Counted from the first letter of the stretch, positions 27,670 through 38,741 are shown. The stretch is 64,000 nucleotides of DNA from Rickettsiales endosymbiont of Stachyamoeba lipophora (GCF_003932735.1 NZ_CP033611.1:1674387-1738386), one strand, 5' to 3'. Notes: generated from the letters alone by a model not told the origin. Program-made: numbers and translations.

Positions 27670-29082
27670 GTGTCAGGTCATTCAAGCTACTCGCATTATA
27701 TTAATCCCCAATGTTTTCGCGAATATGATATTAGGGGAGAAATTGGTCAAAATCTTTTCTCTCAAGATGCATATTATATCGGTAAAGCGATTGCCTCTTA
27801 TGTGATTGATAACTCTAACAATTATCGTATTTGTATTGGCTGCGATGGTAGATTAACCTCTCCTGTACTAGAAAGTACTTTAATTGATGGAATTAAATCA
27901 TGTGGGGTTGATGTTATTTCTATTGGAGTTTGTCCCACTCCTATGCTTTATTATGCAACTCATTCAACTGATTCTCCACATGGAGTTATGATTACCGGCT
28001 CTCACAATCCTGCTGATCATAATGGTTTTAAAATTGTTATAAATAAAAAACCTTTTTTTGGAGATAAAATCCAAAAATTATATGAGACTATTGCTAAGGC
28101 GGATTATCGTACCACCGGTAAGAATGCAGTAAAGATTGTTGATTTAAAGGTGAATGAGGCTTATACCGCAACAGTAGCTAACGGGCTTAATTTTGCAAAA
28201 AAATTTCTTAAAGTAGCCTGGGATCCGGGGCATGGTTCAAGTGCAGACATTGTGAACAAGCTTGTTGAAAAGCTACCTGGCAAACATTTTGTAATTAATA
28301 ATTATATTGATGGCAATTTTCCTGCTCACGATCCTGATCCTACTAACCCTAAAAATCTAATTCAGCTAGGGGAAATCATTAAGAAAGAAAAATGTGATCT
28401 AGGAATTGCTTTTGATGGCGATGCTGATCGTCTTGTGGCACTAGACCATAAAGGAAGGATGTTAAGCGGTGATGCATTAATTGCAATTTTTGCACGCAGC
28501 ATTTTAAACAAATCCCCTAAAGCTAGAATCATTACTGACATTAAGGCCAGCAAGACAATTATTGATTATATTAATGATAACGGTGGCATTGCTTTAATGT
28601 GGAAAACCGGGCACTCTAATATTAAAGAAAAAATGCAGGAAATAGGTGCTATTATGGCCGGCGAGGTAAGCGGGCATATCTTCTTTGCGGATAAATATTA
28701 TGGTTATGATGATGGTTTATATGCAGCTGTTAGGCTAATTGAAATTATTGCCAATAGCGAAAAGGATTTAGCAGAACTCGTAAATGAACTTCCAAAAACT
28801 ATAATTACTCCTGAAGTTAGAATTGAATGTGCTGATGAGCGTAAGTTTCAAGTAATAAATGAAATTAAAGAACGCTTAAAACAAGAAGATAAAAAATATT
28901 TAGATATTGATGGTATTAGGGCAGAAAGCAAAGGTGGTTGGTGGCTCATCAGGGCATCAAATACCCAAGCAGCATTAGTTATAAGGTTTGAAGCCAGCAC
29001 TGAAGAAGAACTAGTTGCCTTACAGCAGGAAGTGAAACAGCAATTAATTTTAAGTAAAGTTACAGTTTCTATTGCGCTTTAG
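27670..29082 (+). CDS. Phosphomannomutase/phosphoglucomutase
   Basis: A 470-residue alpha-D-phosphohexomutase of the AlgC type. Seen are FREYDIRGEIG at the N-terminus, the phosphoserine loop MITGSHNPADHNGFK (catalytic Ser), the metal loop AFDGDADRL (Asp ligands), the sugar loop GEVSGHIFF, and the C-terminal phosphate loop IRFEASTEEE. It interconverts mannose- or glucose-6-phosphate and the 1-phosphate for nucleotide-sugar supply, which links it to the glycan genes at 3.7-6.4 kb. A longer frame runs back into tRNA-His. I chose GTG at 27670 because it is the first plausible start outside the tRNA and gives the family length. Confidence 0.92.
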   Translation: MSGHSSYSHYINPQCFREYDIRGEIGQNLFSQDAYYIGKAIASYVIDNSNNYRICIGCDGRLTSPVLESTLIDGIKSCGVDVISIGVCPTPMLYYATHSTDSPHGVMITGSHNPADHNGFKIVINKKPFFGDKIQKLYETIAKADYRTTGKNAVKIVDLKVNEAYTATVANGLNFAKKFLKVAWDPGHGSSADIVNKLVEKLPGKHFVINNYIDGNFPAHDPDPTNPKNLIQLGEIIKKEKCDLGIAFDGDADRLVALDHKGRMLSGDALIAIFARSILNKSPKARIITDIKASKTIIDYINDNGGIALMWKTGHSNIKEKMQEIGAIMAGEVSGHIFFADKYYGYDDGLYAAVRLIEIIANSEKDLAELVNELPKTIITPEVRIECADERKFQVINEIKERLKQEDKKYLDIDGIRAESKGGWWLIRASNTQAALVIRFEASTEEELVALQQEVKQQLILSKVTVSIAL

Positions 29083-29118
29083 AATTTTGCTATTATAATG
29101 CCTTTTGTTTAAAAGTTT

Positions 29119-29198
<80 letters not shown>

Positions 29199-29222
29199 CT
29201 CCTTATTGTTAATGGTAAATTT

Positions 29223-29750
29223 ATGGATATCTCACAAGTACCTGCAGGTAAACAACTTCCTGAAGAATTTAACGTTATAATTGAAATCCCTATGTCTTCT
29301 CAACCTATTAAATATGAGATGGATAAAGATAGCGGAGCTTTATTTGTTGATCGTTTTTTACAAACCAGTATGCTTTATCCTTGTAATTATGGCTTTATTC
29401 CTAATACTTTATCCGGAGATGGCGATCCTGCGGATGTGCTAGTTATTACACGTATTCCAGTAATGCCTGGAAGTGTTATTAAAGCTCGTGCGATTGGGGT
29501 ATTGATGATGGAAGATGAATCCGGCATTGATGAAAAAATTCTAGCCGTTCCTGTTACCAAGCTTGATAGTTATTATGAAAATGTAAAATCATATCAGGAT
29601 TTACCTAAAATTTTCTTAGATCAAATCAATCACTTCTTTGAACATTATAAAGACTTAGAGAAAGGCAAATGGGTGAAAATAACAGGCTGGGAAAGCGCTG
29701 AACATGCAAAAGAAATAATTACAAAGGCAGTAGAAAATAACAATGCCTAA
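29223..29750 (+). CDS. ppa: Inorganic pyrophosphatase
   Basis: This 175-residue protein matches family I soluble pyrophosphatase: [37 protein letters not shown] and the metal-binding DGDPADVLV (about residues 65-73), then KILAVP and [16 protein letters not shown]. It hydrolyses pyrophosphate from biosynthetic reactions in the cytoplasm. Its last 8 bases overlap the start of trhO, indicating coupled translation. Confidence 0.98.
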   Translation: MDISQVPAGKQLPEEFNVIIEIPMSSQPIKYEMDKDSGALFVDRFLQTSMLYPCNYGFIPNTLSGDGDPADVLVITRIPVMPGSVIKARAIGVLMMEDESGIDEKILAVPVTKLDSYYENVKSYQDLPKIFLDQINHFFEHYKDLEKGKWVKITGWESAEHAKEIITKAVENNNA

Positions 29751-30456
29751 AATTGTTGTTGCCGCCTTTTATGCTTTTAAAGAATTTTCTGACTTAGAGA
29801 ATATACAATCTAAACTATTAGAAATTTGCGAGAATGGCGAGCTTAAGGGCACCATTCTCATCGCCCGTGAGGGAATTAATTCTACTATTGCTGGCAGCAG
29901 AGAAGCTATTGATACCCTAAAAAACTTTCTATTAACAGACCTAGCCCTAACAGAGAATATTGAATATAAAGAATCTTTTGCGGATAATAAGCCCTTTAAA
30001 AGGCTTAAAGTTAAACTCAAAAAAGAAATTATTACCTTTAATGAACAACTAAATGTTGAAGAGCAAAAAGGCCAGTACCTTACTTCTAAACAATGGGAAG
30101 ATTTAATCTTAGACAATAATACTATTGTGATTGATACCCGTAACGACTATGAAGTAGGAGAAGGTAGCTTTAAAGGTGCTATCAATCCTAATATAAATAA
30201 ATTTACTGAATTAAAACCTTGGATTGAATCTAAGCTTCCTGAGCTTAAAGATAAAAATGTAGCAATGTTTTGCACCGGAGGAATTAGGTGTGAAAAATCT
30301 ACAGCTTACTTAAAAAATCTAGGAGTTGAAAAGGTTTTTCATCTAAAAGGCGGAATTCTTAAGTATCTAGAAGATACCGCTAATGAAAATGAGTTATGGG
30401 AAGGTAAATGCTTTGTGTTTGATGAACGCAGAACAGTTGATGAAGAATTAAAATAA
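29743..30456 (+). CDS. trhO: tRNA uridine(34) hydroxylase (YceA/UPF0176 rhodanese family)
   Basis: The 237-residue protein has an N-terminal acylphosphatase-like domain ([17 protein letters not shown]) and a rhodanese domain with [18 protein letters not shown] and the active Cys in [16 protein letters not shown] (about residues 176-191). Members hydroxylate U34 of certain tRNAs to form ho5U in an oxygen-dependent way. Length is a little short for the family but all motifs are present. It overlaps ppa by 8 bases. Confidence 0.92.
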   Translation: MPKIVVAAFYAFKEFSDLENIQSKLLEICENGELKGTILIAREGINSTIAGSREAIDTLKNFLLTDLALTENIEYKESFADNKPFKRLKVKLKKEIITFNEQLNVEEQKGQYLTSKQWEDLILDNNTIVIDTRNDYEVGEGSFKGAINPNINKFTELKPWIESKLPELKDKNVAMFCTGGIRCEKSTAYLKNLGVEKVFHLKGGILKYLEDTANENELWEGKCFVFDERRTVDEELK

Positions 30457-30607
30457 CTTCTAATATTCTTTTTTATAATAATGATTTATTTTCCTTAACA
30501 CTCATACCTTAATTTAAGGGTAAGGAAGAGTAAATTAAGAATTTATGGTGTATTTATTTTACACTTGTAAAGAACTGGCTTATAGCTATTGTAGAAGCAT
30601 CATAAAT

Positions 30608-30698
30608 GGAGAGGTGCCAGAGTGGTTGAATGGGGCGGTCTCGAAAACCGTTGTATGGCATTGCTATACCGAGGGTTCGAATCCCTCTCTCTCCGCCA
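30608..30698 (+). tRNA. tRNA-Ser(CGA)
   Basis: A 91-base type II tRNA with a long variable arm (around TTGTATGGCATTGCTATACC). The acceptor GGAGAGG pairs with TCTCTCC, with G73 and encoded CCA. The anticodon loop CTCGAAA carries CGA, and the T-loop is TTCGAAT. G73 plus the long arm are serine identity features. Confidence 0.95.
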
Positions 30699-31219
30699 TG
30701 TAATTATCTATATAGTTAATAAATAAGGTGTATGATATTAACATCTGCTCGCACAGGGGAATTAAGAAGCACTGGGATGGAAAGAAATAGAAGAAACTAG
30801 ATATAGAAAGAACAGTACAGTTGCCAGATTATTGTTTATCCCGGTAGTTATTTTGGTTATTCGATAATATATTTTCTACTTTTTACCATGTATTTTATAG
30901 CCTCTTTCCTTGTGACCATCCTCGATTTTTATAGATATTCATAATAAAGGAAGAAATTATCATTAGTTAAGACTATTAAAGTTAGCTAATCTTCTTTTGA
31001 TAAAAAATCAGAAAGATTCAACACCACAAATACCGAAGTGCATCCCTGCAGCTTTCCACCTCTTTTGCCGCCCATAACATATAATTATAATTTTCAATAT
31101 TACCAAAAACTCAATTTATTAATTTTTTATTATTGCTATTTATTTTTTCTACAGTTACCATTTAATAATAATTACTTAAAGTAATTTATTTTAGTTTTAA
31201 ATTTTACGGAGAACACGAT
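30699..31219. other. Interval with no supported gene
   Basis: About 520 bases. Some short frames exist, such as a 29-codon minus-strand frame starting MGGKRGGKLQG near 31080, but none has a ribosome binding site or recognisable sequence. The final 100 bases are very AT-rich and should hold the promoter of the OmpA-like gene. Confidence 0.45.
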
Positions 31220-32074
31220 ATGAAAAAAAAATGGTTAACTTTACCGCTTTTGGTAGCTGTTACTGCTTGTAACAATTTTCATCACCTTAAAACATCACAT
31301 ATAGGTGATAGAGATAGAGGTGACTTCAATTCCAGTTTATCTTCGCAATATAGAAAAATGGCTAATGAAGAAGCTAGAATTTTCAATTGGATAGATGCAG
31401 AAAGATTTGCTAAAAAAGCTGTTGATGCTGCACATTATAGAGAAGTAACACCTGATAATCCAGCATATCGTTGGCTTACCCCTGAATTAAAAGCTACATT
31501 CCAAGAATATCGTAATGAGATATTATGGTTAGATACTCCTCATAATAGAAAGAACCATCCACGTGCGCTTGCTGCTCTTATCAGTTCATATGATAATTTG
31601 TTAGATGAACAAGCGGAAGGAAATGATATTGAAAGTATTCTTACTAAACGTGATGCTTTCATTAAAAATGCAAGATATTTCTTTGGTCATAACCATTTAT
31701 TAGGTCATCACCATTTTACCCATTTAGCGCATAATGATATTGTTCACAGCGAAACATTATATTTCAACAACAATTCAAGCTATGTAAGTAAATTAGGTAA
31801 AACTATTCTTATGAGAGCTTTAAACAAAGCGATGCATGAGAATATGGGATTATCAAAAATCGTAATTTCTGCTCATGCTGATAAAGTGGGTAGCGATGCT
31901 GCTAACCATAGACTTGCTTTGGAAAGAGCAGCTCATATTAAAGAAGCTTTAATGGAATTAGGGGTGCATGAACACAACATTGAAATTTTAAACTATGGTG
32001 AAGAAAAACCTATTAAACATACTAAAGGCAGTTCTGCAAAAAACAGAAGAGTTGAAATTGATTTCGTAAGATAA
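31220..32074 (+). CDS. OmpA-domain lipoprotein
   Basis: A 284-residue protein with a lipoprotein signal (LLVAVTAC, Cys about residue 17) and a C-terminal OmpA/peptidoglycan-binding domain. The domain shows ETLYFNNNSSYVS, IVISAHADKVGSDAANHRLA, then ERAAHIKEALMELGV and ILNYGEEKPIKHT ending NRRVEIDF. The Asp and Arg that bind diaminopimelate are kept in AHADKVGS and NRRVE. The middle 120 residues are helical and His-rich. It probably tethers the outer membrane to peptidoglycan. GGAGA precedes the ATG. No TolB/Pal neighbours are present, so it is not clearly Pal. Confidence 0.88.
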   Translation: MKKKWLTLPLLVAVTACNNFHHLKTSHIGDRDRGDFNSSLSSQYRKMANEEARIFNWIDAERFAKKAVDAAHYREVTPDNPAYRWLTPELKATFQEYRNEILWLDTPHNRKNHPRALAALISSYDNLLDEQAEGNDIESILTKRDAFIKNARYFFGHNHLLGHHHFTHLAHNDIVHSETLYFNNNSSYVSKLGKTILMRALNKAMHENMGLSKIVISAHADKVGSDAANHRLALERAAHIKEALMELGVHEHNIEILNYGEEKPIKHTKGSSAKNRRVEIDFVR

Positions 32075-32120
32075 TTTCTCCACCATTGTTGGGTTAAATT
32101 ATTGTCCGGTTATTTTAATT

Positions 32121-32376
32121 TTTAATAAAATATATTTACATTTGGAGAGATTATGGGGGCGCAAACTTCTTCTGGACGGAAGATGCCCCCAACGTTAACG
32201 GATACAAGAATACTAAACTTCCTTGCGATAACCCTCACCAAAAAAACTTACATCTTAAAGTAATACCAATGGCAGTAAATATTGGTGGCTCAATTGCCGT
32301 CTTGCTAAAAGAAAAAGGATTACCTTATTGGGGTTTACCATCAGGTTTTAAAAGAGAAACTAGAGAACAGCGTTAA
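32121..32376 (+). pseudogene. Open remnant of an unassigned gene
   Basis: About 84 codons remain open to a TAA at 32374, reading for example WRDYGGANFFWTEDAPNV and NIGGSIAVLLKEKGLPYWG. There is no start codon in the proper place. A competing frame from ATG 32154 gives only 36 codons. It may be the tail of a lost gene downstream of the OmpA-like protein. The family is not recognised. Confidence 0.25.
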
Positions 32377-32499
32377 CCAATCCAGAAAGTAACTTCTTAG
32401 CCAGCATTAGGCATATATAACTTTATGTTTTATGCGCTACTTAATAATAAAGATTTATAAAAAATGGTTTGAGAAGAAATTGCCATGCTCTATTATATA

Positions 32500-33028
32500 T
32501 GCGCAGCAAAAGTTATGACCCACTTAACTCTAGAAAATAGCAGGCTCTTTCCATTAAAATCCACCCGTATTTTTTCTTCCACTCAACTTTCAATACCTTA
32601 TAATCTTGATCATTTTCTGCTTGCCACCATTTTTTATAAAATATTCAAGAATTTTGCATTTTTTTAGGATCACTTGCGCCATACATATGGTAATAAAGTT
32701 TGATGATTATCTTTAATTTTCTACCACCTTTATAATTATAATAACGCGCGTTTCTAGTAAAGCCCATTTGTAAAAATTTACGCGCTATATCGGCGTCAAC
32801 AAATTCGCCTTCAGTTAAATATTGTTTAAAAAGATAAAGGTTTTATCAGCACTTTCTTGAGCTATAATCGGCCCTGCAAATCGTCAATAAGGTAAAATTT
32901 CATTTTATAAGGCTCACCAATTAATACACCCTGCATGCACCCTTAGCTACCCTATATTTCTCAGGATGCTTGTGATAATCAATATCTGCCTTAAAAGAAT
33001 ATTTATTATGCTCAAAGTTTTTAATCAT
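32500..33028 (-). pseudogene. Decayed DUF4385 gene
   Basis: Minus-strand frames preserve DUF4385 in order. From ATG 33026-33028 it reads MIKNFEHNKYSFKADI, then YHKHPEKYRVAKG. After a shift come QGVLIGEPYK and MKFYL. After further stops come GEFVDADIARKFLQMGF, TRNARYYNYKGGRK, YHMYGASDPKKM, a stop, and a final FYKKWWQAENDQDYKVLK. At least two frameshifts and two stops interrupt it, so it is inactive. The family's function is unknown. The plus-strand 60-codon frame at 32485 is its antisense shadow. Confidence 0.75.
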
Positions 33029-33045
33029 TTGCAGCCCAAAGCCTA

Positions 33046-33210
33046 TTATGGATTATTCTTAATGGTGAGTATAGGCGAGTTCAATAAATAAGTTTTTCTA
33101 GTTCTTCTTTTTTTTATAGGACTATTGCTTAGTTTGTTATGAATGGTACTTTTGCTATCAAGATCAAATCTTATGCTTTCAAATAGATTTAGATATTCCT
33201 CGGTGCTCAC
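33046..33210 (-). CDS. Possible 54-residue hypothetical protein
   Basis: A GTG at 33208-33210, with AAGG just upstream, opens a frame of 54 codons (STEEYLNLFESIRFDL and onward, Lys/Arg-rich later) ending 18 bases before the DUF4385 relic. It could be a small gene or another decayed piece. There is no recognised family. Confidence 0.2.
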   Translation of the reverse strand: MSTEEYLNLFESIRFDLDSKSTIHNKLSNSPIKKRRTRKTYLLNSPILTIKNNP

Positions 33211-33548
33211 CTTAATTTCTTTTACCCCTTTCTGAATTCTCCAAGAGATTTAATATTTTTTACCACGGGATTGATATAATATTTTGTAAATAATATTATA
33301 AGCTCTAGCATACCTACTTACAACAGACCTACTTGTATTCCTAAAAATCCTACATTTAGGCTAATCTTAATTCATTAATATAAGCTAAAATTAATATAAA
33401 AGCGCTATCAAATTAAAGATGAAAAAATTTATTTATTAAAGCGAAATATTAGAGTATTTGCTGCAACCAAGATATATAAATTTTTATTTATTGTGAAAAT
33501 AGAGCAAGATGACAGGTTAAGATAATAATATATTACAATCAGCTGAGC
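33211..33548. other. Gene-free interval before sspB
   Basis: About 340 AT-rich bases downstream of sspB (which is on minus). No coding frame with a start signal and no clear hairpin were seen. Confidence 0.4.
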
Positions 33549-34127
33549 TTATGATTCATTATTCTTTTTTCTTTTAGCTAAAAATGATTTAAAGTCAATG
33601 ACGTTAGATTTAATGTTATTATCAGCATCTTTAGCATTATCAGACTTAATTTCAGTTTGCTTAGAGGCTTTTTGGGCTACTTCCTTTTTGGTTTCAAAAT
33701 TAAGAAATTTTTCTTCTTTATTTTCTTTAGAAGTAACATGATGAACATCATGCTCGTGTAAAAACAAATGAGCATGTCTAAATTGCAATCCAAACTTAAC
33801 ACTTGGATCGGCAAAAGCAGTAAGAGAAGCAAATGGAACTACAATACGTTCTTTTAATCCACCAAAACTTAATACCACACTAAAATAATCCTCTTTAACT
33901 ATTAGCTCATCATATTGATGCTGAAGCACAATAGTAATTTCATGTGGATATTTATTCTTAAGCTTTTCTGATAACTCGACTCCAGGATAATTAGTTAAGA
34001 ATGATATAAAAAAATGATGCTGTCCTAGCAAACCATGGTTTACTACAATTTCTAATACATTCCTCACTACATAATATAGTGATTTCTCAATAATCAGTGC
34101 GTAATTTATATCGTTATTATGATTCAT
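33549..34127 (-). CDS. sspB: SspB-type ClpXP adaptor
   Basis: A 192-residue alphaproteobacterial-type SspB. The core shows LEIVVNHGLLGQHHFFISF (about 25-43), VVLSFGGLKERIVVPFASL and TAFADPSVKFGLQF (about 103-116), which form the substrate-tag groove. A long charged linker (Lys/Glu/Ala-rich, about 125-175) leads to a terminal VIDFKSFLAKRKK, in the position of the ClpX-binding tail. It delivers ssrA-tagged and other substrates to ClpXP. It is divergent from fumC with a 176-base shared upstream region. Confidence 0.93.
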   Translation of the reverse strand: MNHNNDINYALIIEKSLYYVVRNVLEIVVNHGLLGQHHFFISFLTNYPGVELSEKLKNKYPHEITIVLQHQYDELIVKEDYFSVVLSFGGLKERIVVPFASLTAFADPSVKFGLQFRHAHLFLHEHDVHHVTSKENKEEKFLNFETKKEVAQKASKQTEIKSDNAKDADNNIKSNVIDFKSFLAKRKKNNES

Positions 34128-34303
34128 TTGAATAATATTACAGTTGTATTAATATGTTAACTTTTCACTCTTTATTTAATGTTAATATTTTTTTAAAAAT
34201 AATACAAGTATTTTCATTATTAAAATAATATAATAAACAATTGAAATTGCGACATCATTTGTTAATCTAGTTCACATAATTAGTTAAAAGCAAGGTTACT
34301 TAT

Positions 34304-35698
34304 ATGGTACAACATCGGATTGAAACAGATAGTTTTGGTGAAATCAAAGTTGAATCTAAATTTTATTGGGGTGCTCAAACCCAAAGATCATTACAAAATT
34401 TTAAAATTGGCACTGATAAAATGCCTAAATTTTTAATTCAAGCGCTAGGAATGGTTAAAAAAGCTGCTGCAATCGTTAACCAAGAAATTGCAGGTCTTGA
34501 TGCCAATATTGCCAAATATATCATCCAAGCGGCTGATGAAGTTATCCAAGGTAAACTTATGGAGCATTTTCCTTTAGTTATTTTTCAAACTGGCTCGGGC
34601 ACCCAAACTAATATGAATACTAATGAAGTAATCTCGAATCGGGCCATTGAAATGATGGGGGGAGAAATGGGCAGCAAAAAACCAGTTCATCCTAATGATC
34701 ATGTTAACATGGGGCAATCTTCTAATGACACCTTCCCTACAGCAATGCATATTGCTACTACTATTGCCATATATAAGGAATTATTACCGGCACTAGAATA
34801 TATCAAAGAAGCTTTAGCCGAAAAAGTTAATGCATTTAGAGATATTATTAAAATTGGCCGTACCCATATGCAAGATGCTACACCGATGACCTTAGGCCAA
34901 GAATTCTCAGCATTCCTGACTCAAATAGAATTTGCCATTGAAAGGATAAAAAACACCCTACCTCGCTTGGCTTTATTAGCCCAGGGTGGAACTGCAGTTG
35001 GTACCGGGCTTAATGCTAAAAAAGGTTTTGCTGAAAAATTTGCAAGCAAAGTTAGCGTTATTGCAGGCTATGAATTTAAAACCGCTCCTAATAAGTTTGA
35101 AGCTCTTGCCTCGAATGATGCTATGGTTGAAGTATCTGGAGCACTTAATGTGATTGCGGTAAGCATTATGAAAATTGCCAATGATATCAGATTATTAGGC
35201 TCAGGACCTCGTTCAGGAATTGCTGAATTAAACCTTCCTGAAAATGAACCTGGATCTTCGATTATGCCGGGTAAAATTAACCCTACCCAATGTGAAGCTC
35301 TAACTATGGTGGCGGCACAAGTGATGGGTAACCATATTGCAGTAACTATAGGCGGTTCGAATGGACATCTGCAACTTAACGTATTTAAGCCAGTAATGAT
35401 ATTTAACGTATTAAAATCAATTGAATTAATTAGCGATGGCATCCGCAGTTTTGTGGATAATTGTCTAAAAGGCATCGAACCAAATCACCTAAGGCTTAAA
35501 CAGCTTATGGAACAATCCCTAATGCTGGTAACAGCTTTAAACCCATATATTGGTTATGATAATGCTGCTAAAATTGCCAAAAAAGCTCATAAAGATGGCA
35601 GTAGTCTGCTAGAAGCCGCTCTTGCTTTAGAATTACTTACAGAAGAACAATTTAAACAATGGGTTAAACCAGAAAATATGGTAGGAGAAAAAGCTTAA
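34304..35698 (+). CDS. fumC: Class II fumarate hydratase
   Basis: At 464 residues this is a full-length FumC. It has [15 protein letters not shown] at the N-terminus, [51 protein letters not shown], and the superfamily signature [11 protein letters not shown] (about residues 323-333) that forms the mobile catalytic loop. It hydrates fumarate to malate in the TCA cycle. An exceptionally strong terminator follows at 35730. Confidence 0.98.
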   Translation: MVQHRIETDSFGEIKVESKFYWGAQTQRSLQNFKIGTDKMPKFLIQALGMVKKAAAIVNQEIAGLDANIAKYIIQAADEVIQGKLMEHFPLVIFQTGSGTQTNMNTNEVISNRAIEMMGGEMGSKKPVHPNDHVNMGQSSNDTFPTAMHIATTIAIYKELLPALEYIKEALAEKVNAFRDIIKIGRTHMQDATPMTLGQEFSAFLTQIEFAIERIKNTLPRLALLAQGGTAVGTGLNAKKGFAEKFASKVSVIAGYEFKTAPNKFEALASNDAMVEVSGALNVIAVSIMKIANDIRLLGSGPRSGIAELNLPENEPGSSIMPGKINPTQCEALTMVAAQVMGNHIAVTIGGSNGHLQLNVFKPVMIFNVLKSIELISDGIRSFVDNCLKGIEPNHLRLKQLMEQSLMLVTALNPYIGYDNAAKIAKKAHKDGSSLLEAALALELLTEEQFKQWVKPENMVGEKA

Positions 35699-35729
35699 TT
35701 TTTTGCTTGCCTTACATCACCACATTACT

Positions 35730-35767
35730 AAATAACCTGTCATTGTCATAACAATGACAGGTTATTT
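35730..35767 (+). terminator. Rho-independent terminator after fumC
   Basis: AAATAACCTGTCATTGT pairs perfectly with ACAATGACAGGTTATTT (17 bp, 4-base CATA loop), followed by more T. It separates fumC from the F-box array. Confidence 0.92.
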
Positions 35768-35837
35768 TTTATCATTGTCAACAAGTTAAAATCAAGTTAA
35801 TAATGCAATAAAATATTACGAATTCAGGCAAAATAAT

Positions 35838-38741
35838 ATGTCTAATATATCGAATAACTTAATTCAGAATATGAAAGATATTAATAAAGAAACTAACATA
35901 GCAGATTTGCAACTGGCAAATTTAGATGTAAATAATGATAATACATTATTGCCAGCCGTCTTTCCTAAAAAATTTAATGAAATTCCCCTGGATGTATATG
36001 AAGAGATATTAAAATATTTATTATTACCTGAACAAACTCAAGCTAAATTAATTTCAAAAGATTTTTATAGAGAAGTAAGATTTTATTTTGCTAATTACCT
36101 ACACCATGAAATTGATGCACAAAAATTGCTCAAATTAAATGATCAGGAAATACTTGATCTATTACATATGAAAAGCCTTAGTATATCTAATTTAACCATA
36201 GCTACATTACAGCACTATTTTGCAGCTTCTGGTAGATTAACTAATCATGCTGGGTACTTACCGTATGACAAAGGTACCAACTCAGATGCAACAGCTATAC
36301 AACAAGTCAATTTTATTACTGAAACTATAATAAATTTTACTTCTGAAGATTTCAACTCATTATTAACAAGCTTTACTCCAGAGAATATTAAAGGACGTAA
36401 ATATAACTTTTCTTCATTAATTTTAACAAACCTTATTCGAAGGTACAACCTTTTCAATGAAGCCTTTGATAATCCCACAACACAGGAAGTTTTCAAAGCT
36501 TGCTCAAAACTTGTTATAGATTTTCCATGTTACTCTTTTGATGCAGATAAAATATTAACCGTTATTCAAAACACCAACCCCGAGTGTGAAGTAATTATTA
36601 ACCAACTTATGGAAGTATTTTTTAATGGAGATATAGGGTTAAACGGCGTAATTACTGATTTAAGCTCTTTTGCTAAAAAAATGGGTTCTAAATTAACTAT
36701 TAAAGCTAAGTACAACACAGAAATTAACACTGCATCTCAGGCATTAGATAGCTTTAATCAAACTAGATTACCCTGGAATATTATATTGGGCTTACAACTT
36801 AGTAATAACATTATCGAGTGGCAAATAGCTGAGATCATAACTCAATTATCTCCTCACCATTTTCCGGATATTAACTTTACTATAAAGTTAAATAATGAAC
36901 TTAGTATGACTTCAATTGAATGCTTATTAAATGGACTAAATAATAATAATCTTGATAAAAAATGGAAGATCATATTACCATCATCTTTAGCAATTTACTC
37001 TTATGATGAATTAGAATATTTAGTAAGGATGCTAAACAGCCAAGTATATTTTTCTAACATTGACATGGCAGCTCCAAATATCAAAAAAATAAATCTTTGC
37101 TACCTTCAATATACTCCTGGGCAATCTGTCCAAGTCGGTCAATCTATATTAGAAGTTATTAATAAATTTCCTAATATTATAATTTCATCTTATAAATTAG
37201 ATATTACTCTTATTCCTAGTGAGCAGCTCCCTAAGGTTTTATCAAGCATTACCGAACTGCAGCAAATTAACATTAATGCATCTCAATTTAATAATTTAGA
37301 GGCTAGGTTAGTTCAAACTCTTGCTACTTGTAGGGAGGGCAATACTGAATTTACCGCGGTAAATTTTATAAACATCGATTCTTCAAACTCTCAGCTTATA
37401 ACATCAATCGCAACATACTTCGCCTCTCAAACCTATTTAGAACACATCAGTATAAATAACGTTGTTTACCCTAAAGGAGGTGAGATTGATATAGTCACCT
37501 TGCTCGATCTAAAGGTTGCTTCAATAATTTTAAGTTGTCTACCTAGCAGCCCGCCTGCCACCTTTTTTAGCTCGATTAATATTAACTTATCTACTGAAAA
37601 TCTTTCTAATGATCAAAAAGCAGAATATAATGCAGAATATAATAGATATTTAACAGAACTATTTAATAAAAACCAAAATATTACGCTTAATAGCGAGCAG
37701 CTTGATATATCACACTTTTCTCTAGAAGTATTAGAGATAGTCTTGGCAAAATCTCCTAATATTAAAACGCTAATAATTGATGCAGATAAGTTTAGTAATA
37801 TTGAAAATATTCTTCCTCAAATGCTACTACGCCTAACTAGATCAAATGTAGCACCACGAGAATTAATTATTAGAAATTTCAAATCTACTCAACCTAAAGC
37901 TGCAGGAGCATTAGCTCGCTTTATTAGCAACAATACAAGCATTAAAAAAATCACTCTAGAATCATGCAAGTTATCCAAATTCAGAACAGCTCAATTAGCT
38001 AAAGCTTGCTGGATAACTAGGAAAGAAGTGATTTTTAATCAAACCAACAATAAATCATGGTTTAAAACTTTAAGGCATATTCCAACGCTGATTGATAAAT
38101 ATTTCTATAGTACTATATTATTTGCTCTAATGATACTTGTTATAGGCATTACTACATTTTTTACAGTGCTGGTGCTGAATTCAGTATTAACTGTAAAGTA
38201 TCCAAAGAATAGTTCTAATATATTTCAATATTTTAAAGAAAGCTTTCAAGATATAATGTATAATACGCTTAAAAAGCGTAGTAACGACCCTTTCTTTAAA
38301 GATTTAAAGAGCCTTTGTAACAAATTTAAATTCCTACGTTTTTTATCAGTTTCGTTACAAGATAAAACTTTCAGTAATATTACAAAGGAGCTATCCAGGT
38401 TAGCTATACTAATAATTATACCATTTGCAGCCATGGAGACTCTCATTCTAACTATAGTTAAATTAATATATGATTACAGAGAACTAGCGAATAACGATGA
38501 TCCGTTTAGAAATGATTTAGATAAGTTTTATTCATCTGAAGTACAGCTTGAAAATAGCGCTCCTAGATTTAAAAAAATTATCCATAACTATTATAAGCTC
38601 TCTGTTTGTAATCAAATTTATAGGACAGAGCAAAAAGTAATAAACCTTGGTAGTAACTTATACAAAGCTTGTGGTAACTTTACCCGTAAGATACTTGGAG
38701 AGAGGCAAGCAGAGCAAATACAGCCTACCAGGGAAGCTTAA
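35838..38741 (+). CDS. F-box-like repeat membrane protein, array gene 1
   Basis: This 967-residue protein has an F-box-like motif at about residues 48-85 (EIPLDVYEEILKYLL then KLISKDFYREV). A long middle of alternating strands and helices has leucine-repeat-like periodicity, for example ELIIRNF and KKITLESCKLS. Hydrophobic helices lie at about 755-785 and 855-880. It ends with the tail YKACGNFTRKILGERQAEQ plus QPTREA, nearly identical to genes 2 and 3 although the rest is strongly diverged. F-box proteins recruit substrates to host SCF ubiquitin ligases; the role here is inferred from architecture. It heads the array, with TTGTCA and TAATAA 17 bases apart upstream. Confidence 0.75.
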   Translation: MSNISNNLIQNMKDINKETNIADLQLANLDVNNDNTLLPAVFPKKFNEIPLDVYEEILKYLLLPEQTQAKLISKDFYREVRFYFANYLHHEIDAQKLLKLNDQEILDLLHMKSLSISNLTIATLQHYFAASGRLTNHAGYLPYDKGTNSDATAIQQVNFITETIINFTSEDFNSLLTSFTPENIKGRKYNFSSLILTNLIRRYNLFNEAFDNPTTQEVFKACSKLVIDFPCYSFDADKILTVIQNTNPECEVIINQLMEVFFNGDIGLNGVITDLSSFAKKMGSKLTIKAKYNTEINTASQALDSFNQTRLPWNIILGLQLSNNIIEWQIAEIITQLSPHHFPDINFTIKLNNELSMTSIECLLNGLNNNNLDKKWKIILPSSLAIYSYDELEYLVRMLNSQVYFSNIDMAAPNIKKINLCYLQYTPGQSVQVGQSILEVINKFPNIIISSYKLDITLIPSEQLPKVLSSITELQQININASQFNNLEARLVQTLATCREGNTEFTAVNFINIDSSNSQLITSIATYFASQTYLEHISINNVVYPKGGEIDIVTLLDLKVASIILSCLPSSPPATFFSSININLSTENLSNDQKAEYNAEYNRYLTELFNKNQNITLNSEQLDISHFSLEVLEIVLAKSPNIKTLIIDADKFSNIENILPQMLLRLTRSNVAPRELIIRNFKSTQPKAAGALARFISNNTSIKKITLESCKLSKFRTAQLAKACWITRKEVIFNQTNNKSWFKTLRHIPTLIDKYFYSTILFALMILVIGITTFFTVLVLNSVLTVKYPKNSSNIFQYFKESFQDIMYNTLKKRSNDPFFKDLKSLCNKFKFLRFLSVSLQDKTFSNITKELSRLAILIIIPFAAMETLILTIVKLIYDYRELANNDDPFRNDLDKFYSSEVQLENSAPRFKKIIHNYYKLSVCNQIYRTEQKVINLGSNLYKACGNFTRKILGERQAEQIQPTREA

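Noticed and set aside
32485..32667. 60-codon plus-strand frame
   Set aside because: It is antisense to the DUF4385 relic, which explains the openness.
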